Notes under the pieces: model-generated
Databases searched by the model: none
Told to the model about the DNA's origin: nothing
The model's input: the letters and a program-made list of their open reading frames with translations, nothing else
In this document: piece after piece, positions 37,801 through 42,954 of the stretch
Position numbering within the stretch: the stretch's first letter is position 1
Layout of the letters: each line of letters opens with the position of its first letter
Source: Forficula auricularia
Taxonomy: Eukaryota; Arthropoda; Insecta; Dermaptera; Forficulidae
Length of the DNA: 64,000 nt
NCBI GenBank assembly: GCA_024734495.1
Contig: JALMQS010000187.1
Span: 17,794,455 to 17,858,454, forward strand
Reading direction: 5' to 3'
Made by a program: the position numbers and the translations under genes

Positions 37801-40800
37801 CTAAAAAGAGAAAAAGAAAATAATTTTCATAAAAAAAAATAAAACCGACTTCAAAAAAATTAAATGCAACAAATAAAATAATAAGAACTCAAAAATAAAA
37901 TAAAATCCACTAAAAGGTATAAAATAATTATCTAATTTAGTTACAACTAAAGGACAAAATATTAACATGAAATCACTTTTTGAAGTCTATGCCAAACAAA
38001 CTATAATATAAGCGAGCGTACTCGCCAAACATATTAAGTAATATCCGTCGAGTTCGATTCATAAAATGTATATTTTTGGCACCGACTTCAAAAAGTGATT
38101 TCATGTTAATATTTAGTTGTTTAGTTGTAACTAAATTAGATAATTATTTTTCTTTTTTCATTGAATGTCTCAACATGCATACATGATATTCATAAAAATA
38201 TAAATTATCTTAAAATATATGATAATTTATGTTGAAATTAAAGAAAAAATTCTATTGAAGCTTCTGTAAAGAAACGGCAAATTTCAAGCACTGATACAGG
38301 TGAGAAGAAAGAAGATGTTTCCTTTATTGACCCTTTTAAACCCTGAAGAATGAAGTAAGATCCTTCGAAACTTCAGTTTTTAAGAGGATGAAAATGACTA
38401 TCCAATAAATTTATTTTATTCGGAATTGTATTTTTTCATTATCCTTGGGCTGCCTTCCATCAATTCTCCATTAAAGTTCTACCAGTTCGTCTATCTAAAG
38501 AAAATTTTTCTAATATATTATATTAAATATAATAAACTATTGAATCCGGTCATCATAGCTTAGTTGGTAACTGGACAAGCCTGACCCACTGAATAAATAA
38601 AATGACGAATTTAATCGAAATTGAAAATCTTTATAAATAATGTATAGATCACAACGGCTTAACATTTTAATAAAACCATTCAAAACAAAAAATTTCTGCA
38701 TTTTTGAACCCGAAGTTCTGAAGCTAGTGATTCCAAAATCTAACTAGTTCTGCTTATAATCATTCTAGCACCTGAATGACTATTAATTAATGGGTTTATT
38801 TATTTTAAATTCTAATAATTCATTAGAAATATTATATAAAATAAAATTTAGAAATTTAAATGACAAAATGATTAAATCAAAAATTTAATTATCTTTAAAT
38901 TTATTTGTAGGAATGCTCAATCCTTAACTAAATGCGATAATCTTCCACGACAATGGCAAAATTCGTGAAGACCTACCGAGGCATGAAAAAGTTTTCCCTT
39001 ATTCCTCCAAGTAAATCTTTGAAATTATACATTTTTCTATCAACCACTGAAGAATTCCTTTTTATCTAATTATAATTAAATCAATGTATAAAATAATCCA
39101 TTTAGATAATGGTTTATGAATTATTCACTATTGACAATCGAAAAGGGTTTTTAATCCCATTTAATATAGAAAGTTGATAAAATTATAATGCAATCAGTTT
39201 TAGATTGAGAGTAAAGATAAATTTCTTAATCAGATTTCTTTAGTATATAAAATAAATATATACCTAATATCTATTATATTTTAATTCATTGAATATTTTT
39301 CATTTATTATTCACAAGTTCTTTATTACAAAAATCAATTAAATAATAATTAAAGCTTCATGACGGGAAAACTTATTATCAATTTACAAATCAATATATTT
39401 TATTTATTTATTTGTTATTTTAATGTTATTTTTTGGTACCGCCAAAGAAACCGCAATAAATCAGGATTTATTTTTGAGACCATTTTTAAAAAAATGACCT
39501 TCAGTCAAAAGCTACTTAACTTTAATGTAGTTAAGGCAGACTATAGTGTAGGTAAGAAATACTGATTAATATGTAGGCGCGATCCAGAGATTTCTTTCGA
39601 ATCAAATAACTCGGAACTTTTTGAATTATCATTGTTATAGCTGCATCTGACCTGAATTGACCATATTACGCCAGTAGCGAAATTTGACTTAATGACACTG
39701 ACATTCTATTCAAATCCAAACGATTTTACGATCAATTTTTTTCACTTATTAAAGCCCACTCAATGTTACTCAACGAACGAATTCCAACAAATGCTTACAT
39801 TTACAAAACGAATTTATCTACATCCATTCGGGCATTTGAACCCATAAATTAGAGATAAAATATTTCTAATTAAAAATACTGATGATGAAGGTCACACCTT
39901 CGAAACTATAGTCTCAAACAAATAAAATATATATAAACATATTTATATTTGATATATTTATATATTTTTTTATTTATTTCTATCAAGCAGAGGACAACCT
40001 CATTCTTCTGCTTATTATTATTATTATTGATTTCTCTTTATGAACAAAATTAATATTCTGCCTTCTTCCGCTAACTCCATGACACTTTTGAGAATTCGGA
40101 TCATATCCTCCGGAAAATGCTGAATATCTATAAATCTAAGAGTTTTATCAAAAAAAGTGGTCCAAGTAAACGTTCAAGTCAACAAAATCTAGAGAATGAG
40201 GCAGAAATTAAGTTTCTAGGTTGAGTGGTTTTCATTTAATGAAGTAAAAACTGCGATTTTTTGCGAAAATTGCAGTTGAAACTTTGTTTTAATTGTAAGA
40301 AATTTAATCTAGTTTAAAAATGTATAGAGTGGTATTTGTCGAAAACGTGCTCCTTCATGGTCAAAATTGAAAAAAATCGAGTTTTTGGGATATCAAAAAT
40401 TATCCCGGGGGGGGGGGGGGGGGGGCTGTTTTTTGGATCCCCATAAAAAAATAGAACTACTGGACCAATTTTGCATTTCTTTTGTAATCGGCGCGAAATT
40501 TTGCCCTCTTTAATTTATCATAGGACGGTTATTTACAAAATATGGACCGTTTTCGAGTTATAAGCGCAAAACTGAAAAAGGGAACTTTAAACCCCCCCTT
40601 CCCCTAGTGCTCGACCCCCCACTCTCGGGGACTTTTGACATAGATTAACCCAAGTTTAAGGGAAGTGTTTAAGACCATTTCCAAAACTCTGGGATTTTTT
40701 GACTAATTTGACTGGGCTATTAGAACTGTTTTCAAATTATGCACAACCATTATATTTTTTCTAACAAGATAAAATTTCATTTAAATAAAGCCATATTTAT

Positions 40801-41505
40801 GCAAAATACGCGATTTTTAAACATACTTTTTTAGCCTCTTATTGGTCAAATTGGAATCACGGATTTGCCATTTTATTTATCTCTCTCTATAACTGAATTA
40901 AATTTTCATTCCCAAAATACTTACAATTTTTTATCTTTTAAGTCCAAGCTAGAATCAATCCAGGGCTGAAATGTTGCACTATATCATAAATGAAATGATT
41001 AATTTCTATATATAATAATAATAATATTATTATTATTATACTGTTAACCGGCACTTCGAATGCTAGATTTCTTAATATTTGCTTAGATAAATTTTACTAT
41101 AATATTTTATTAATTTTATTATTTTATTAATTTGTATTTTAATTTATTAATTTGTATTTTAATTTATTATTTATTATTATTATTTATTATTATTTATTAT
41201 TTATTTATTATTTATTTATTATTTATTTTAATTTATTATTAATTTATTATTTAATTTAATTTGTATTTTATTATTTTATTAATTTGTATATTTTTTTAGC
41301 GAGGATGGTAAAAATGGTTCCGGAACTCCCAGTTCTTCAACATCAACAAGGAAAAGGGATCGCCGCAAAGAAGTGGCTTCTTCAGTTGACAAAAAATCTT
41401 CTAGAAGCTCAAATCCAGATAAGAGCTCAACTGGTTCAAATGCTAACAATCGTTCCCGGACTCAAATAGAAGGAGAATCGACCGATGAGGAGACAGCATG
41501 TGAAG
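3305..41505 (+). CDS. Smr: SMRTER/NCoR-family nuclear receptor corepressor, N-terminal part (13 exons)
   Basis: Exons: 3305-3597, 10254-10392, 13277-13571, 19808-20002, 20329-20484, 23177-23286, 26942-27109, 27443-27581, 27759-27923, 28010-28183, 35138-35321, 36796-36919, 41300-41505. They join in one frame (about 782 residues, window numbering). Residues 1-290 are Pro/Ser/Ala/Gln-rich. About 287-330 is a heptad-rich coiled coil matching the GPS2-interacting region of NCoR/SMRT. About 360-500 is the conserved linker (PLYNQPSDT, FPELRKQRE). About 499-600 is the SANT1/deacetylase-activating domain (VWTDHEADVFK, LQHPKNFGVI, SKKTENYK). About 612-782 is Ser/Thr/Asn-rich. In this family the protein is a nuclear scaffold linking unliganded nuclear receptors to HDAC3, TBL1 and GPS2. 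The N-terminus lies left of the window; SANT2 and the receptor-binding C-terminus are not seen, and exon 13 ends at a donor. The symbol follows the fly orthologue. The exon 9/10 junction is abnormal. Confidence 0.9.
3968..4035 (-). repeat. tRNA-derived (SINE-like) sequence, copy 1
   Basis: On the minus strand it reads GAGCTGACTGCCCAGAAAGC and then the B-box CAGGTTCGACTCCTGAGG. It sits in the left arm of the inverted repeat inside the hAT element. Confidence 0.6.
4165..4250 (+). repeat. tRNA-derived sequence, copy 2 (B-box deleted)
   Basis: Inverted partner of the copy at 3968. The B-box bases AGGTTCGACT are missing (GTTCTC joins CTCCTGAGG). A third copy is at 60268. Confidence 0.6.
5306..5497 (-). 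repeat. inverted, uninterrupted copy of the 3691-4700 repeat (hAT empty site)
   Basis: The reverse complement follows the 3691-3811 plus 4627-4700 sequence through the junction GTCGACCTAGACAAGC, with no hAT insertion. Confidence 0.8.
5498..6491. other. AT-rich intron sequence
   Basis: Only an (AG)n run at about 6099-6118 stands out. No gene or repeat was recognised. Confidence 0.5.
6492..6761. mobile_element. MITE with about 30-bp inverted ends
   Basis: TAGGCTACCCACACACAGTC...TTTTCAGTCGA at the left is mirrored by TCGACTGAAAATTGACTGTG...CTAGCCTTA at the right. About 270 bp, no ORF. Confidence 0.7.
7320..8345. repeat. large inverted repeat of a dispersed family (second copy near 40080-40600)
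   Basis: The left arm at about 7560-7800 (ATAACTCGAAAACAG, GACCATGAAGGAGAATG) is mirrored by the right arm at about 8080-8330 (GTGCTCCTTCATCGTC, TTTACAAAATATGG). A single arm recurs at 40080-40600. Confidence 0.65.
8392..8640 (-). pseudogene. hAT transposase C-terminal dimerisation remnant
   Basis: On the minus strand HVGIAFRILLCTLASNGSPE-RSFSALKRVKNYL is followed, after a frameshift, by GENRLNSLSLMYIESEIM. This is the hAT C-terminal (ZMYM1-like) dimerisation motif. Nothing upstream of it is intact. Confidence 0.75.
8733..9574. other. intron sequence without recognised feature
   Basis: AT-rich; no coding exon or clear repeat. Confidence 0.4.
9575..9740. mobile_element. near-perfect 165-bp palindrome (MITE-like)
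   Basis: Arms 9578-9653 and 9659-9735 (ATCATAAGATGGTCTCATCT against AGATGACACCATCTTATGAT) nearly touch, leaving a loop of a few bases. It would form a long hairpin in the corepressor pre-mRNA. Confidence 0.8.
9741..10253. other. intron 1 end; poly-C run at 10011-10024
   Basis: Nothing recognised except a C homopolymer and the splice acceptor region of exon 2. Confidence 0.4.
10254..10392 (+). CDS. Smr: corepressor exon 2
   Basis: The acceptor is TTTCAG|TTGG and the donor is CA|GTATGA. It encodes VGNASYYRPADRG...RRISLLGQNNDYLR. It enters in phase 1 and leaves in phase 2, and both neighbours match. The segment resembles the conserved far-N-terminal block of arthropod SMRTER proteins. Confidence 0.8.
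10393..11094. other. intron 2, AT-rich, nothing recognised
   Basis: No gene or clear repeat was seen. Confidence 0.4.
11095..11250 (+). mobile_element. MITE family M1, copy 1
   Basis: The ends CGAGGGGTGAATCGCGACC and GCGGTTCACCCCTCG are inverted repeats, as are internal GTGTACACCTA segments. A second copy, inverted, is at 57771-57919. Confidence 0.8.
11477..11602. mobile_element. short MITE with C-rich core
   Basis: GGAAACGTACCCATACTACG at the left is mirrored by GAAGTATGGGTACGTTCC at the right. The interior is C-rich. Confidence 0.7.
12424..12627 (-). mobile_element. foldback element with hammerhead-like core
   Basis: Arms 12424-12463 and 12588-12627 (ATAGTGGTGTTTCACAAAGT and its complement) flank a hammerhead-ribozyme-like motif on the minus strand (12560-12520). 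Confidence 0.75.
12520..12572 (-). ncRNA. hammerhead-ribozyme-like motif
   Basis: Minus strand: CTGATGA (12560-12554), stem II GGG/CCC, GAAA (12539-12536), stem III ATA/TAT with a TG loop, cleavage-type UA, then GAG-A-TAAA. This pairs with TTTA-AC-CTC upstream as stem I. One extra base between CTGATGA and stem II departs from the textbook core, so activity is uncertain. Confidence 0.45.
12785..12838 (-). ncRNA. hammerhead-ribozyme-like motif (left arm copy)
   Basis: Same architecture as the right-arm copy, with a better stem II (GGAGG/CCTCC). Confidence 0.48.
13005..13058 (+). ncRNA. hammerhead-ribozyme-like motif with palindromic stem III
   Basis: CTGAAGA (13015-13021), stem II GGAG/CTCC, GAAA (13040-13043), ACGT (13043-13046), cleavage-type GUC ending at 13047. 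Stem I pairs 13010-13014 AAACC with 13048-13052 GGTTT and 13005-13008 CTTT with 13054-13057 AAAG. Stem III has no loop and is self-complementary, as in dimeric hammerheads. The inverted partner is at 12838-12785. Confidence 0.5.
13277..13571 (+). CDS. Smr: corepressor exon 3 (Gln/Pro-rich)
   Basis: The acceptor is TTCTAG|CTTT and the donor is a strong AGA|GTAAGT. It reads HFDNRYASGQIQIVELDVP and then a Gln/Pro-rich stretch with PPPPL repeats. It leaves in phase 0. Confidence 0.85.
13572..13946. other. start of intron 3, AT-rich
   Basis: Nothing recognised beyond the strong donor of exon 3. Confidence 0.4.
13947..14160 (-). mobile_element. foldback element with hammerhead-like core
   Basis: Arms 13947-14000 and 14107-14160 are imperfect inverted repeats (TTTCACAAAAAAAGAAATAA). 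The minus strand between them has CTGATGA (14051-14045), GGG/CCC stem II, GAAA (14031-14028), a cleavage-type AUC and GAATT pairing with AACTC as stem I with one mismatch. Confidence 0.65.
14380..14806 (+). pseudogene. LINE 3' end fragment (ORF2 C-terminus and poly-A tail)
   Basis: From about 14609 the plus strand reads TSRDWNSLHPTVFPANY and FKTSIHRYLRLLPNP, then TAA. This is the common C-terminus of insect non-LTR reverse-transcriptase ORFs. About 100 nt of 3' UTR and an A run (14798-14809) follow. A more degraded relative is at 48435-48835. Confidence 0.65.
15070..15266. mobile_element. palindromic Harbinger-type MITE
   Basis: GGGCCGGTTGTATGTCGC and GCGACATACAACCGGCCC are the ends. The arms are mirrored almost to the centre (TCATCTGATTGGCCATCC). 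3-bp flanks CAA/TAA suggest a PIF/Harbinger-type TWA duplication. Confidence 0.75.
15352..16701 (-). pseudogene. RTE reverse transcriptase
   Basis: A 449-codon frame contains FRTISLTSHASKILTKII, DQFGFRRNRGTREAI, YIGFIDLEKAFDNVNW, GVRQGCVLSP and the catalytic FADDIALLG (about 16119-16093), then the thumb/connection region typical of RTE. It lacks its own start because of the upstream frameshift; the RT domain itself is open. Confidence 0.92.
16785..17250 (-). pseudogene. RTE linker between endonuclease and RT
   Basis: The open frame covers KEVNENLVLGKVDVAYRAIK up to LKNNRAPE and then meets a stop. One missing base before a GGA-ATA-GAC continuation puts the RT domain in another frame. Confidence 0.75.
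17254..18417 (-). pseudogene. RTE endonuclease domain
   Basis: The protein frame shows VGAWNVKTLRGD, GISEMRYPEEGD, IIMGDWNARVGKG, FQIDYILV and SDHNLIAMKC, the ordered motifs of an exonuclease/endonuclease/phosphatase domain of RTE (craniofacial-development-protein-2-like) elements. The frame is lost at about 17255 and continues in another frame with KPWVTDEIRQLIDERR. Confidence 0.88.
18865..19582. mobile_element. AACCGACTTC-family element, copy 1
   Basis: It begins AACCGACTTCAAAAAAGG and ends TTGAAGTCGGTT. The right half (19240-19582) is a foldback with about 130-bp arms around GGTGCCAAAC. Copies 2 and 3 are at 37146 and 44689 in the same orientation. No ORF. The family looks like a widespread insect repeat. 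Confidence 0.75.
19808..20002 (+). CDS. Smr: corepressor exon 4 (start of GPS2-interacting coiled coil)
   Basis: The acceptor is TTTAAAG|GAAAG and the donor is AAG|GTAAAT; 65 codons, phase 0 at both ends. The C-terminal half (DDLLKQIGKVDREIAK) matches the first helix of the NCoR/SMRT GPS2/TBL1-binding coiled coil. Confidence 0.92.
20003..20328 (+). other. corepressor intron 4
   Basis: Short AT-rich intron with consensus ends (GTAAAT to TTTTTTTAG). No repeat or gene is visible. Confidence 0.8.
20329..20484 (+). CDS. Smr: corepressor exon 5 (coiled coil)
   Basis: The acceptor is TTTTTTTAG|GTCG and the donor is AGA|GTAAGT; 52 codons, phase 0. It begins VESQISKLKRKQHELEG, continuing the coiled coil, has an alanine-rich spacer, and ends HQSLAQTIYAENR, a well conserved NCoR-family block. 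Confidence 0.94.
20914..21096 (-). pseudogene. mariner transposase C-terminal fragment
   Basis: PPYSPDLSPSDYFLFRSLQN carries the third-Asp region of the D,D34D triad; the frame ends soon after. Confidence 0.8.
21218..21595 (-). pseudogene. mariner transposase N-terminal domain
   Basis: 125 codons open: FAKFRSGDFSLKDEKRSGRP and STTREIAEKLHVSHTCIENH form the two helix-turn-helix units of mariner transposase. A different subfamily from the copy at 1.2-2.1 kb. Confidence 0.87.
21963..22477. other. intron 5 sequence, nothing recognised
   Basis: AT-rich, no gene or clear repeat. Confidence 0.4.
22478..22999. mobile_element. foldback element disrupted by a GC-rich TIR element
   Basis: The left arm at 22478-22590 (AGTAGTGGATCGAGTTTTTA) is mirrored by 22636-22741, and its last bases (CACTACTTTA) resume at 22991 after the insertion. 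Confidence 0.75.
22742..22987. mobile_element. GC-rich 246-bp TIR element, 3-bp target duplication
   Basis: Ends AGCCGGATACTGACTGAG and CTCAGTCAGTATCCGGCT are perfect 18-bp inverted repeats. ATC flanks both sides (22739-22741, 22988-22990). Composition is far more GC-rich than the surroundings, with GAGGC/GCCTC subrepeats. Family unknown. Confidence 0.8.
23177..23286 (+). CDS. Smr: corepressor exon 6
   Basis: The acceptor is ATTTGCAG|AGAA and the donor is AA|GTAAGT. It encodes RKAQEAHALLVRFGPKIDLP and PLYNQPSDT with YHENRLK, diagnostic of the family. It leaves in phase 2. Confidence 0.95.
23490..23658. mobile_element. foldback MITE in intron 6
   Basis: AAAGGTTTTTTTAGTCACAA at the left is mirrored by TTGTGACTAAAAAAACCTTT at the right; the arms are about 50 bp. 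Confidence 0.75.
24018..24317. mobile_element. 300-bp MITE with nested inverted repeats
   Basis: The ends TTAGACCATGAAATATATAG and CTATATATTTCATGGTCTAA are perfect. An inner pair GTGAGGCCAACATC/GATGTTGGCCTCAC also occurs, with two GTGACGTCATCTGTAGG copies in direct orientation. Confidence 0.82.
24330..24500. repeat. dispersed repeat (relative at 47690-47900)
   Basis: Shares CACACAAGTTT, ACACCT, TTGCCAA-like and TTGAGTCTTGAAAA segments, in the same order, with 47690-47900. Confidence 0.5.
24861..25228. mobile_element. foldback element with GAAACGTT motif
   Basis: Arms 24861-25018 and 25083-25228 are near-exact inverted repeats. Each holds CTTGAAAAAGTCTCGAGA-GAGACGAAACGTTG, a degenerate relative of the hammerhead-like motifs at 12.4-14.1 kb (box 1 is not CUGANGA). 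Confidence 0.75.
25391..25693. mobile_element. TIR element with 65-bp ends
   Basis: GATTCGATCGCGAATCGAAA...ATTAAGTGAAAATAATATC at 25394-25455 is mirrored at 25628-25690 almost base for base. Confidence 0.8.
25450..26015 (+). repeat. direct duplication of about 145 bp
   Basis: The AAGACTCAGCAGACTTCAAT block at 25452-25595 recurs at 25868-26012 with few changes. One copy lies inside the TIR element and one outside. Confidence 0.75.
26508..26642. mobile_element. perfect-type palindrome of 135 bp
   Basis: TGAAGGAGACAATAAAGAGT at the left is mirrored by CACTCTTTTATTGTCTCCTT at the right, with the centre near GAAACTATAGTCTCG. One arm recurs at 29181-29240 inside another element. Confidence 0.85.
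26942..27109 (+). CDS. Smr: corepressor exon 7
   Basis: The acceptor is TTTTTTTAG|ACAT and the donor is CG|GTTTGT. It encodes HADFRGKLLLAFKRR and SLEWARKVERWESSIKRK, the basic conserved stretch after the GPS2 region. Phases fit both neighbours (2 and 2). Confidence 0.93.
27443..27581 (+). CDS. Smr: corepressor exon 8
   Basis: The acceptor is AAATTACAG|AAAT and the donor is GAG|GTAAAT. It encodes NRELFEKVFPELRKQREDRE and EEIVDGLQEQE, highly conserved in NCoR/SMRT just before SANT1. Confidence 0.94.
27759..27923 (+). CDS. Smr: corepressor exon 9 (N-terminal half of SANT1/DAD)
   Basis: The acceptor is TTTTTTTTAG|CTGG. It encodes MRSYAVIPPILLDERQRR through YNVWTDHEAD, the first part of the deacetylase-activating domain that in this family docks and activates HDAC3. 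The frame continues V-F-K-E-N and meets TAG at 27948. The only nearby GT that keeps frame with exon 10 is at 27924 (GAT|GTTTTT), a poor donor match. Using it removes the conserved Val-Phe-Lys. Confidence 0.88.
27924..28009 (+). other. anomalous 86-bp interruption inside SANT1 (putative intron or insertion)
   Basis: TTTTAAGGAAAA occurs at 27926-27937 and again at 28003-28014, 77 bp apart. Collapsing the two copies restores the family sequence VFKEKYLQHP without a gap. The right side looks like a real 3' splice site (TTAAT branch-like motif, TTTTAAG). The left side has only GTTTTT. It may be a recently gained intron made by local duplication, an insertion with a target duplication, or an assembly artefact. 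Confidence 0.6.
28010..28183 (+). CDS. Smr: corepressor exon 10 (C-terminal half of SANT1/DAD)
   Basis: It encodes EKYLQHPKNFGVIKSYLERK, then SVSDCVQRYYLSKKTENYK and RTRARNNPNNK; the donor is AAG|GTATTT. The Lys-Lys and following Tyr that contact inositol phosphate/HDAC3 in vertebrate SMRT appear conserved. The usual Tyr triplet before L-(S/T)-K-K is Arg-Tyr-Tyr here. The frame stays open past the donor for another 170 codons into a Harbinger remnant. Confidence 0.92.
28246..28696 (+). pseudogene. Harbinger transposase N-terminal fragment
   Basis: It encodes RRCWIHEINLSSPRHGEFER, LYKELGRYGDKFYSYLRMNQ and FRYSTTPEERP, the conserved N-terminal region before the nuclease domain of HARBI1-like transposases. 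The DDE nuclease is absent; the sequence shifts frame after EER. It shares the open frame of corepressor exon 10. Confidence 0.75.
28246..28979 (+). mobile_element. PIF/Harbinger element remnant
   Basis: The ends GGCCACACTACAAAGGGACT and (reverse) GGCCAGACTACAAAGAGTCT are imperfect inverted repeats. A second internal right end lies at about 28861-28887. The element begins 62 bp after the donor of corepressor exon 10. Confidence 0.7.
28981..29267. mobile_element. MITE abutting the Harbinger remnant
   Basis: AAAGCCTAGTACACACTAG and its near-complement at 29244-29267 are the ends (22 of 24 match). The interior contains one arm of the palindrome seen at 26508-26642. Confidence 0.65.
29365..30430. 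mobile_element. 1.06-kb foldback with about 340-bp arms
   Basis: Arms 29365-29735 and 30095-30430 are inverted copies (CTGACGATGGATTCTTATAA; GTAGTATCACGGGTTCCGTG). A smaller inverted repeat is at 29950-30030 (AAGATATATTCAGTTCG). No transposase. Confidence 0.8.
30795..30960 (+). mobile_element. possible Helitron-like 5' segment
   Basis: TATATATATAAAATTCAACG, then CACTCACTCACC and GAAACTTGAAATTTGGAGAG resemble 5' regions of insect Helitrons. No matching 3' hairpin/CTRR end could be assigned. Confidence 0.3.
32041..32330. repeat. about 120-bp tandem repeat with poly-C runs
   Basis: About 2.5 units of GAGTTTGCTCCAAGGGCAAG...CATTTTGGCTGGTTAG...TATACAAAATTTGG. Related to 1-420 in opposite orientation. 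Confidence 0.8.
32387..32568 (-). mobile_element. tRNA-derived SINE with perfect 12-bp target duplication
   Basis: CCACTATGATTT lies at 32375-32386 and 32569-32580. On the minus strand the element has a tRNA-like head (GGTAGGCTATGGGGTAGCAT; B-box GAGTTCGAATCC) and ends in an A run, seen as T here. A truncated copy is at 61147. Confidence 0.85.
33170..33337. other. GC-rich patch with hairpin (CCGCC-TTCG-GGCGG)
   Basis: CTCCGCCTTCGGCGGGCTCC near 33200 and GGGGGCAAAG-like repeats. It could be a degraded Helitron end; not assignable. Confidence 0.35.
33338..34080 (+). repeat. 122-125-bp minisatellite, six units
   Basis: The unit starts TGTATATTGTTCTATTATGA, contains a G run of 9-12 before GCGCAAAAATATAAATTT, and ends ATACTATATACCTCTACA. 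Starts of successive ACATGTATAT are 33461, 33586, 33708, 33831, 33953. Length changes come mainly from the G run; the last unit carries an 18-bp-type insert. Confidence 0.95.
34130..34815 (+). repeat. two tandem copies of a 345-bp repeat ending in (TA)n
   Basis: Each copy runs from TTTTCAAACTTTAAAAAAA through GTGAAGAGGGGTTCTTTGTT and TCATCTCAATCGGATAAACG to CAACGAACACAGATTGATTT and (TA)n at about 34445 and 34785. The 3' end looks like that of an insect retroelement. No ORF. Confidence 0.8.
35138..35321 (+). CDS. Smr: corepressor exon 11
   Basis: The acceptor is ATTTCAG|GCGA and the donor is G|GTACTA. It encodes ANIESVLSGPTGVTTRLQRE and then Ser/Asn/Thr-rich low complexity. It enters in phase 0 and leaves in phase 1. 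It corresponds to the linker between SANT1 and SANT2. Confidence 0.85.
35590..35795 (-). repeat. tRNA-derived SINE (degraded)
   Basis: The minus strand reads GGGCGAGTGGTTATCGAGCA (A-box-like) and GCGGGTTCAAGCCC (B-box). The body shares GGAAGGCAATGGGAAACCAC with the 5' part of the RTE element at 18.4 kb. Confidence 0.6.
35840..36180. mobile_element. foldback element with GAAACGTC-type motif
   Basis: Arms 35840-35920 and 36095-36178 are inverted (TTTATTTTTGAACTAGACG). The minus strand of the left arm has AAGGAGAATTTCTCCTGAAA-CGTC, a degenerate relative of the hammerhead-like motif. Confidence 0.65.
36181..36795. other. intron 11, AT-rich
   Basis: No feature recognised. Confidence 0.4.
36796..36919 (+). 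CDS. Smr: corepressor exon 12
   Basis: The acceptor is CTTCCTAG|CGGT and the donor is AG|GTAGCT. It encodes SSLNSSSTMGLAASPRPDEL and NTTIKEEL, linker sequence with an IKEE sumoylation-like motif. Phases 1 and 2 fit its neighbours. Confidence 0.82.
37146..38150. mobile_element. AACCGACTTC-family element, copy 2
   Basis: It starts AACCTACTTCAAAAAAAGG. The internal AACCGACTTC at about 37842 opens a foldback running to about 38150 (GGCACCGACTTCAAAAAGTG). The extreme right end is missing. Confidence 0.7.
38285..38490 (+). repeat. single arm of the 12.7-13.2 kb foldback family
   Basis: It shares TTGACCCTTTTAAACCCTGA, the motif CTGAAGA (38343) with GAAA (38367), and CTTGGGCTGCCTTCCAT with the arm at 12955-13151. 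Confidence 0.65.
38540..38600 (+). repeat. tRNA-like SINE head fragment
   Basis: TAGCTTAGTTGGTAACTGG fits a tRNA A-box; no B-box follows. Confidence 0.35.
38601..39800. other. intron 12, AT-rich, nothing recognised
   Basis: No gene, repeat or site was seen. Confidence 0.4.
39801..40030. repeat. dispersed repeat (relatives at 1080-1172, 5150-5215, 49265-49330)
   Basis: AAATATTTCTAATTAAAAA, GATGAAGGTCACACCTTCGA and ACTATAGTCTC are shared with 1080-1172 and, inverted, 5150-5215. ATCAAGCAGAGGACAAC is shared, inverted, with 655-680 and 49290. Confidence 0.6.
40080..40620. repeat. second copy of the 7.3-8.3 kb dispersed family, with a long G run
   Basis: GTCGAAAACGTGCTCCTTCA, TTTGGATCCCCATAAAAAA and TATTTACAAAATATGGACC match 8080-8330. 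A poly-G tract lies at 40407-40425. Confidence 0.65.
41028..41298. repeat. (TTTATTA)n-type low-complexity tract before exon 13
   Basis: About 260 bp made almost only of A and T with TTATTATT/ATTTATT units, directly upstream of the acceptor. Confidence 0.9.
41300..41505 (+). CDS. Smr: corepressor exon 13 (last exon visible)
   Basis: The acceptor is TTTTTTTAG|CGAG and the donor is G|GTAGGA. It encodes a basic, Ser-rich segment (TRKRDRRKEVASSVDKKSSR) and ends GESTDEETACEG. It leaves in phase 1 with no stop, so the gene continues. No SANT2-like exon was found in the following 22 kb. Confidence 0.85.
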
Positions 41506-41814
41506 GTAGGAAATTCTCAATTACACTTTATGTTTAAGTTAAAATTAAAAATAATATATAATTAAATATTTATTTTTATTTTAATTTACGGAAAGTAATT
41601 TTATTAACCTGCAGATTAATTTAATCATTGATGATAAATTGGCAACGTTTAAATTATCTATTAAATGTTTCCCATTTTCTCAAAAAATATAATACTTGAT
41701 CAAGTATTTTTCCACTTATTCTTATTATTCATTATATAATTGTCAGTAGAAAATCTTCTTCAATACAGGTTGCTGGATTGTTGTGCCCTTATTTATTATT
41801 TTATAACGAGCTTT

Positions 41815-42380
41815 TCGTGCGTGCCTTCGGCACGCCCTCGAATCTCGGCCCTCCGGGCTGGTGGCCTGGCGGGCGGCGTCTCGGTCCAAAAATTTTATTC
41901 CTCTTAAAACACCACACTCCAAATGTATACGTGTAAACTCCCGAAAATACATAGTCTCTTAAAAGTTTCCCCAAATTTTCGTCCTGACACAGCTACAGAA
42001 ATGAGGCTCTAGATATGAATCTTGAAGTATTTTTTTTTCTATAATCTACAGCATTGTGATATTTTTTGTGTGGGAATAGATTTATTTAAATAAGTGGGAT
42101 CGTGTGAGGAGGAGAATTATATTATATCATTTTTTTAAAATTCGATAATGGATATAAGGCTCCAAATATTTAAAAGAGATCAGGTGTTGTTTGTATGACA
42201 GGCTGCTCCATCCAGTATTGTCATGATAAACTCGGGCATGCGTGTCATAAGTCGTTCAATTTTGTAAAAATCCAAAAATAAAAATAACAAAATTTAGATT
42301 TTTAAAAAATTATAAAAAAGTGGCAAATTATTAAAAAATAAACAAATAATATATAAAATATAAATCAAATAAGATCTGAC
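41815..42380 (+). repeat. long direct repeat R1, copy 1
   Basis: It includes CTCGGCCCTCCGGGCTGGTG, GGCGGGCGGCGTCTCGGTCC, then ACAGCTACAGAAATGAGGCT and AGATCAGGTGTTGTTTGTAT. The same series occurs in the same order at 63468-64000. Confidence 0.9.
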
Positions 42381-42699
42381 TAATTTATTTTTCTGTGCGC
42401 AAAGAAAAGCGAATTGAATATTTAATTTTTGAGTGGTGAGGGGGGGAATAATTATCAATATATTTAATGTTTCTTAATTTAAAATCAATTGGAGTCTTTC
42501 ATTTCAAATTACAATTACAATTATATTTCAAATTTGCCGCAAATATACCGACGGCATCAGCGCTCCCTGTCGGCAGCATTCTCTGACCGTTGTTACAAAT
42601 TAATCTAGGCTCTTATATATAGTATATTTTTGATAACAATAATGAGGCCTTGGGGGACTTTTATGGGTGTATTCAAAATGATATAACACTGATTGTAAG

Positions 42700-42800
42700 T
42701 TAGCATTTTAATATGTCAGCGGTTAAGGTGGACAATGTATATACAGTTTGTTCCGTCGAAAAACGGAATCATCAGCACCTAGTATTCATATATAATACCA
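42700..42800 (-). repeat. solo hammerhead-related motif
   Basis: The minus strand has CTGATGA, TTCCG...CGGAA as stem II with no extra base, then CAAAC instead of GAAAC. The first box-2 base is altered. Confidence 0.4.
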
Positions 42801-42954
42801 ATATTCTCTGTACTGTTATTTACAATTTTTTGATATATTTCGGAAACTACAATTTTTAATTATCCTACATTTTTTTTAGTTATCTATATTTACATATTTT
42901 TTAATATAGGACCGCATCCTGAGAGCTAAACGAGGTCTTATTGTATATACCTAT